A DNA stretch of 8,969 nucleotides. Origin: Planctomycetota bacterium (GTDB lineage Bacteria > Planctomycetota > UBA1135). The position numbers and the translations under genes were made by a program. The stretch covers positions 1 to 8,969 of the forward strand of contig JALUUN010000396.1 of the NCBI GenBank assembly GCA_027021325.1. Reading direction: 5' to 3'. The notes beneath the pieces are model-generated. The model was not told the origin of the DNA. It was given only the letters and a program-made list of their open reading frames with translations, and did no database searches. The first letter of the stretch is position 1. Each line of letters opens with the position of its first letter. Shown one piece after another: positions 7,105 to 8,969 of this stretch.

Positions 7105-7401
7105 TCAGTCCTCCGGCGGCTGCCTGCGACGCGGATCCAGCTTGCGCTGCAGGCGCAGGGTGGCCAGCGCCAGGCCGAGGAGCATGCCGAGGACCAGGAA
7201 CAGAGGGAAGCGGCGGTCCAGACCGAGCCAGCGGTCCGTCTGCCAGCCGCCCAGGCCGAAGACCAGGACGATGACGACGAACTCCAGACCCGCGGTGTAG
7301 GCCTGCCAGAAGCTCCGCTGCTCCTGGAGACGCCGTTCCCGGCGCTCGTCCTCGTCCAGGGAGGGCGGGCGGCTTCCGGGAAGGAGTCCGGGCGGCAGCA
7401 A
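7105..7401 (-). CDS. atpZ: AtpZ/AtpI-family accessory membrane protein
   Basis: This is the first gene of the operon. It encodes a 98-residue protein with two transmembrane helices (about 36-54 and 65-83) joined by the short loop WQTDRWLGLDRRFP. A GLEFVV...G..W..DRWLG pattern in helix 1 and its following loop, then a Gly-rich LFLVLGMLLGLALA helix, matches the AtpZ/AtpI family (ATPase gene 1). Its members precede atpB in many bacteria and are proposed to aid F0 assembly or Mg2+/Ca2+ entry. The N-terminus is charged (DEDERRERR, 16-24) and the C-terminus is basic then acidic. The start is TTG at 7401-7399 with no Shine-Dalgarno. No ATG or GTG occurs in frame before the conserved part, so the exact N-terminus is uncertain. 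It lies about 165 nt downstream of the predicted transcription start. Confidence 0.8.
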   Translation of the reverse strand: MLPPGLLPGSRPPSLDEDERRERRLQEQRSFWQAYTAGLEFVVIVLVFGLGGWQTDRWLGLDRRFPLFLVLGMLLGLALATLRLQRKLDPRRRQPPED

Positions 7402-7574
7402 GACGGAGAGGGCCGGAGAGCAGCGCTCCGGAGGGGGAGGCGAAAGAACACCCTCCGCACGAGGCCGACGGGGACCCGGAAGGCCGGACGGAAGGGCCGG
7501 TCGCGCCTGCGGGGGAGAACCTCCCGGAGTCTTCTCTCGGGCTTCCTGGAGGGTCCCCCGACAAGGGGGCAGAG
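7402..7574 (-). promoter_or_regulatory. Untranslated leader of the atp operon
   Basis: This stretch lies between the predicted -10 box and the atpZ start. It has no credible gene. Structures seen: an inverted repeat CCCCC-N5-GGGGG at 7555-7569, which would be the very 5' end of the transcript; a weaker stem GAGAA...TTCTC at 7515-7536 with an inner CTC/GAG pairing; and an imperfect tandem repeat GGAAGGCCGG / GGAAGGGCCGG at 7478-7500. A leader of about 165 nt is long for an operon lacking Shine-Dalgarno sites and may have a regulatory role. No known riboswitch consensus is recognisable. Confidence 0.5.
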
Positions 7575-7599
7575 AAGATACGGCCCCCCCTGGAGGGGG
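7555..7599. repeat. Pair of CCCCC/GGGGG inverted repeats straddling the atp -10 box
   Basis: Two short palindromes, CCCCC-GACAA-GGGGG (7555-7569) and CCCCC-TGGA-GGGGG (7586-7599), have centres about 30 bp apart, near three helical turns. One fills the promoter spacer and the other sits on the predicted start site. A 9-bp direct repeat CCTGGAGGG (7545-7553 and 7589-7597) is spaced 44 bp. This is an arrangement expected of operators or of transcript-end structure, but G/C runs are common here and no binding protein is suggested. Confidence 0.5.
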
Positions 7600-7603
7600 T
7601 CAA
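7575..7603 (-). promoter_or_regulatory. Sigma70-type promoter of the atp operon
   Basis: On the minus strand TTGACC (7603-7598) is separated by exactly 17 bp from TATCTT (7580-7575). This matches the -35 consensus at 5 of 6 positions and the -10 at 4 of 6, with optimal spacing. Transcription would start near 7568 and run toward atpZ. The spacer contains the inverted repeat CCCCC-TCCA-GGGGG (7586-7599), a possible operator. The window is very GC-rich, so such AT-containing boxes are unlikely to be frequent by chance. No transcript evidence is available. Confidence 0.65.
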
Positions 7604-7685
7604 GATGCGGCGGGGGGTCGCGCCACGGCCCGGAGGCCCCTACCCTCTGCGCCGCCAAGGCCTTCCCCGGGCCTCCCTGCCTGCC

Positions 7686-8135
7686 GTGGAAACGACCCTC
7701 GTCCTGTTCAAGCCCGACGCCCTCCACCGGGGTCTCGTCGGCCGGATCCTGGCCCGCTTCGAGGCCAAGGGCCTCCAGATCGTGGGCCTGCGCCTCCTGC
7801 GGATGAGCCCGGAGATGGCGGCCCGCCACTACGCCGAACACCAGGGCAAGCCCTTCTACGAGGGGCTGGTCGGCTTCATGACCGCCTCCCCCATCATCGC
7901 CCTGGCCCTGCGCGGCCCCGAGGCGGTGGCCGTCGTCCGCCGGCTCATGGGGGCCACCTTCGGCATCGAGGCCGAGGCCGGGACCATCCGCGGCGACTTC
8001 GGGGTCTCGCGCTCCTACAACCTGGTCCACGGCTCGGACTCGCCGGAGTCGGCGGCGCGGGAGCTGGAGCTCTTCTTCCCGGACGGCCTGGAGGACTGGG
8101 AGCCGGTCCAGGCCGCCTGGCTCTGGGACGCCTGA
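7686..8135 (+). CDS. ndk: Nucleoside diphosphate kinase
   Basis: The enzyme transfers the gamma phosphate of ATP to NDPs and dNDPs through a phosphohistidine. It has 149 residues from GTG at 7686, somewhat longer than the usual 135-143 because of a C-terminal tail (DWEPVQAAWLWDA). All active-site residues are present: K9, Y49, F57, R85, T91, R102, N112 and the catalytic H115 in NLVHGSDS. An upstream in-frame ATG at 7605 would add 27 Arg/Pro-rich residues before the canonical start of the fold and overlaps the atp promoter region, so GTG is preferred although it lacks a Shine-Dalgarno. The loop after T91 reads FGIEAEAGTIRG, lacking the usual NP and the proline before GTIRG. It is divergent from the atp operon and shares about 280 bp with it. 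No convincing promoter of its own was seen. Confidence 0.97.
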   Translation: METTLVLFKPDALHRGLVGRILARFEAKGLQIVGLRLLRMSPEMAARHYAEHQGKPFYEGLVGFMTASPIIALALRGPEAVAVVRRLMGATFGIEAEAGTIRGDFGVSRSYNLVHGSDSPESAARELELFFPDGLEDWEPVQAAWLWDA

Positions 8136-8194
8136 GCCCGCCGGCAGCCGGGAGCCGAGCGACCGCCCCGGCCCGGGCGAGCCGGGCCGCCGGA
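8136..8194 (+). terminator. Possible ndk terminator hairpin
   Basis: CGGCCCGG (8169-8176) and CCGGGCCG (8182-8189) form a perfect 8-bp GC stem with a 5-nt loop, 34 nt after the ndk stop. Only scattered Ts follow, so a strict intrinsic terminator is not met. GC-rich stems without a U-run can still act as terminators or 3' stabilisers in high-GC bacteria. The stem lies directly before the next promoter-like motif, as expected between two transcription units. Confidence 0.4.
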
Positions 8195-8223
8195 TTGACC
8201 GTTTCCGGACCCCCGGGGAGAAT
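8195..8223 (+). promoter_or_regulatory. Sigma70-like promoter before the lipoprotein gene
   Basis: TTGACC (8195-8200) is followed after exactly 17 bp by GAGAAT (8218-8223), 5/6 and 4/6 matches to the consensus. The -35 hexamer is identical to that of the atp promoter. Transcription would begin at about 8230, practically at the ATG (8231), predicting a leaderless or nearly leaderless mRNA. The overlapping GGGGAG (8215-8220) could instead be a Shine-Dalgarno 10 nt before the ATG, in which case the true promoter lies elsewhere. Confidence 0.45.
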
Positions 8224-8230
8224 CGCTCCG

Positions 8231-8969
8231 ATGCGCCGCCGCCCCCTCCTGGCCCTGGGCCTTCTCCTGGCCGCCTCCTGCTCCGGCCTCGACCCCGAGG
8301 AGGAGCAGCGCGTCGAGGACTACTTGAACCGGGCCATCCGCTACTACGACGCCGGCGACCTGGCCCGGGCCGAGCAGCAGGCCCGCCTGGGTCTGGAACT
8401 GGACCCCGAGAACGGCGAGCTCTACCACGTCCTGGGCCGGACCCTCCTGCGCCGGGAGGAGCTGAAGCTCGTGGCCCGGGCCAAGGCGCCCCTGGAGAAG
8501 GCCTACGAACTGAAGCCCGACTACCGGACCGCCTGGTCCCTGGGCGAGTTCCACCTGCGCTACGCCGAGTTCCTGCTCGGCAGCGTGGTCCTCCTCGAGG
8601 ACCGGATCCCGCCGCTGGAGCTCCGCGGCGACCAGGCCGGCGTCGAGGACCTGCGCCGGCGGGCGGAGCACCAGCGCCGGGTCGCCGACGAGCACCTCCA
8701 CGAGGCCCTGGAACTCCTGAGCAGCAGTCTCGCGGAAGCCCAGGATCAACCCTACGTCCTGCGCCTGCTCGCCAACTGCCAGTCCCACCTGGGCCGCGAC
8801 GCCGAAGCGCTCCAGACCCTGGACACCCTGATCCAGAACCTGATCGCCTCGCGGCGCTTCAAGAACCAGCAGCTGGCCCTCCAGGACCTCTCCGTCGCCG
8901 AGGAGCTCATGTGGCGGCGGGTCCTGGAAACGGACATCCGGATGGAGATCGAGGCCCACGGCCTGGCGG
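8231..8969 (+). CDS. TPR-containing lipoprotein (partial, runs off the right edge)
   Basis: This is an open frame of 246 codons from ATG with no stop before the window ends. The N-terminus is a lipoprotein signal: MRRR, a hydrophobic core LLALGLLL, then LAASC with the lipidated cysteine at residue 17. Ser at the next position would favour the outer membrane under the enterobacterial rule, if that applies. Residues about 27-60 form a TPR-like helix pair (YYDAGDLARAEQQARLGLEL, ending DPEN), and 64-100 a second with LEKAYELKPDY. A long charged helical stretch follows (130-170), then another TPR-like unit around 175-205. Such proteins usually act as periplasmic scaffolds for assembly or envelope processes, but nothing here fixes a partner. 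It is on the same strand as ndk, 95 nt downstream, likely with its own promoter. The product is hypothetical beyond the TPR lipoprotein class. Confidence 0.85.
   Translation, partial: MRRRPLLALGLLLAASCSGLDPEEEQRVEDYLNRAIRYYDAGDLARAEQQARLGLELDPENGELYHVLGRTLLRREELKLVARAKAPLEKAYELKPDYRTAWSLGEFHLRYAEFLLGSVVLLEDRIPPLELRGDQAGVEDLRRRAEHQRRVADEHLHEALELLSSSLAEAQDQPYVLRLLANCQSHLGRDAEALQTLDTLIQNLIASRRFKNQQLALQDLSVAEELMWRRVLETDIRMEIEAHGLA

Noticed and set aside
7478..7500. Tandem repeat GGAAGGCCGG / GGAAGGGCCGG
   Set aside because: Short and imperfect, and in a GC-rich leader likely by chance. Noted only in the leader description.
5378..7603. A 741-codon minus-strand frame overlapping atpE, atpB, atpI and atpZ
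   Set aside because: Shifted reading of genuine genes; Pro/Arg/Ala-rich with no recognisable domain.
7618..7646. ndk promoter with TACCCT at 7641-7646
   Set aside because: The -10 resembles TAnnnT, but the region 17 bp upstream (TCGCGC) does not match a -35, so it is too weak to list.
7605..7685. N-terminal extension of ndk from ATG 7605
   Set aside because: The 27 extra residues are Arg/Pro-rich, unlike any NDK, and precede the canonical METTLVLFKPDA start. The GTG at 7686 gives the normal N-terminus.
5776..7806. A 676-codon open frame on the plus strand across atpB-atpI-atpZ
   Set aside because: Codon-register antisense of clear atp genes. It is rich in Gly, Glu and Gln without motifs, and then runs into ndk in the wrong frame.
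8015..8959. A 314-codon minus-strand frame at the right end
   Set aside because: Antisense of the TPR lipoprotein, which has a signal peptide, lipobox and TPR pattern on the plus strand.
1..8969. Mobile elements, CRISPR arrays, tRNA or rRNA genes, defence or other novel systems
   Set aside because: Both strands were read for repeats, transposase or RNA motifs and none were found. The window is a conserved housekeeping locus.

Overview
The window holds most of an F1F0-ATP synthase operon on the minus strand, from a high-GC bacterium (about 68-70% G+C by eye, with near-absolute GC bias at third codon positions). Read 5'->3' on the minus strand, from high to low coordinates, the order is atpZ - atpI - atpB (a) - atpE (c) - atpF (b) - atpH (delta) - atpA (alpha) - atpG (gamma) - atpD (beta) - atpC (epsilon). 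The left edge cuts atpC. A divergent ndk gene (nucleoside diphosphate kinase) lies to the right, followed by the start of a TPR-containing lipoprotein gene that runs off the right edge.

Layout: 1-204 atpC (partial), 214-1647 atpD, 1681-2559 atpG, 2608-4188 atpA, 4234-4800 atpH, 4805-5347 atpF, 5382-5414 intercistronic hairpin, 5434-5733 atpE, 5773-6645 atpB, 6694-7089 atpI-like, 7105-7401 atpZ, 7402-7603 operon leader and promoter, 7686-8135 ndk on the plus strand, 8136-8230 spacer with a hairpin and a promoter-like motif, 8231-8969 lipoprotein (plus, partial).

The atp genes are closely spaced (4-86 nt) and look like one transcript. A good sigma70-type promoter (TTGACC, 17 bp, TATCTT) lies at 7575-7603. 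The c-subunit gene has the best ribosome binding site of the operon upstream and a 12-bp hairpin just downstream. This suits the many c subunits needed per complex. The c subunit lacks the Na+-ligand pattern, so the enzyme is most likely proton-coupled. NDK uses ATP to make other NTPs, so the neighbourhood is one of energy and nucleotide supply.

The lineage cannot be fixed from the sequence alone. A single b gene with no b', an AtpZ/AtpI pair, few Shine-Dalgarno sequences, GTG/TTG starts, very high GC and a TFG-type NDK loop would fit Planctomycetota or a similar high-GC phylum such as Acidobacteriota or Gemmatimonadota. This is a weak inference. I found no mobile element, CRISPR array, RNA gene or clearly novel multi-gene system. 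The observations worth following are regulatory (promoter inverted repeats, hairpin, possible leaderless start) and residue-level oddities in AtpD and NDK.
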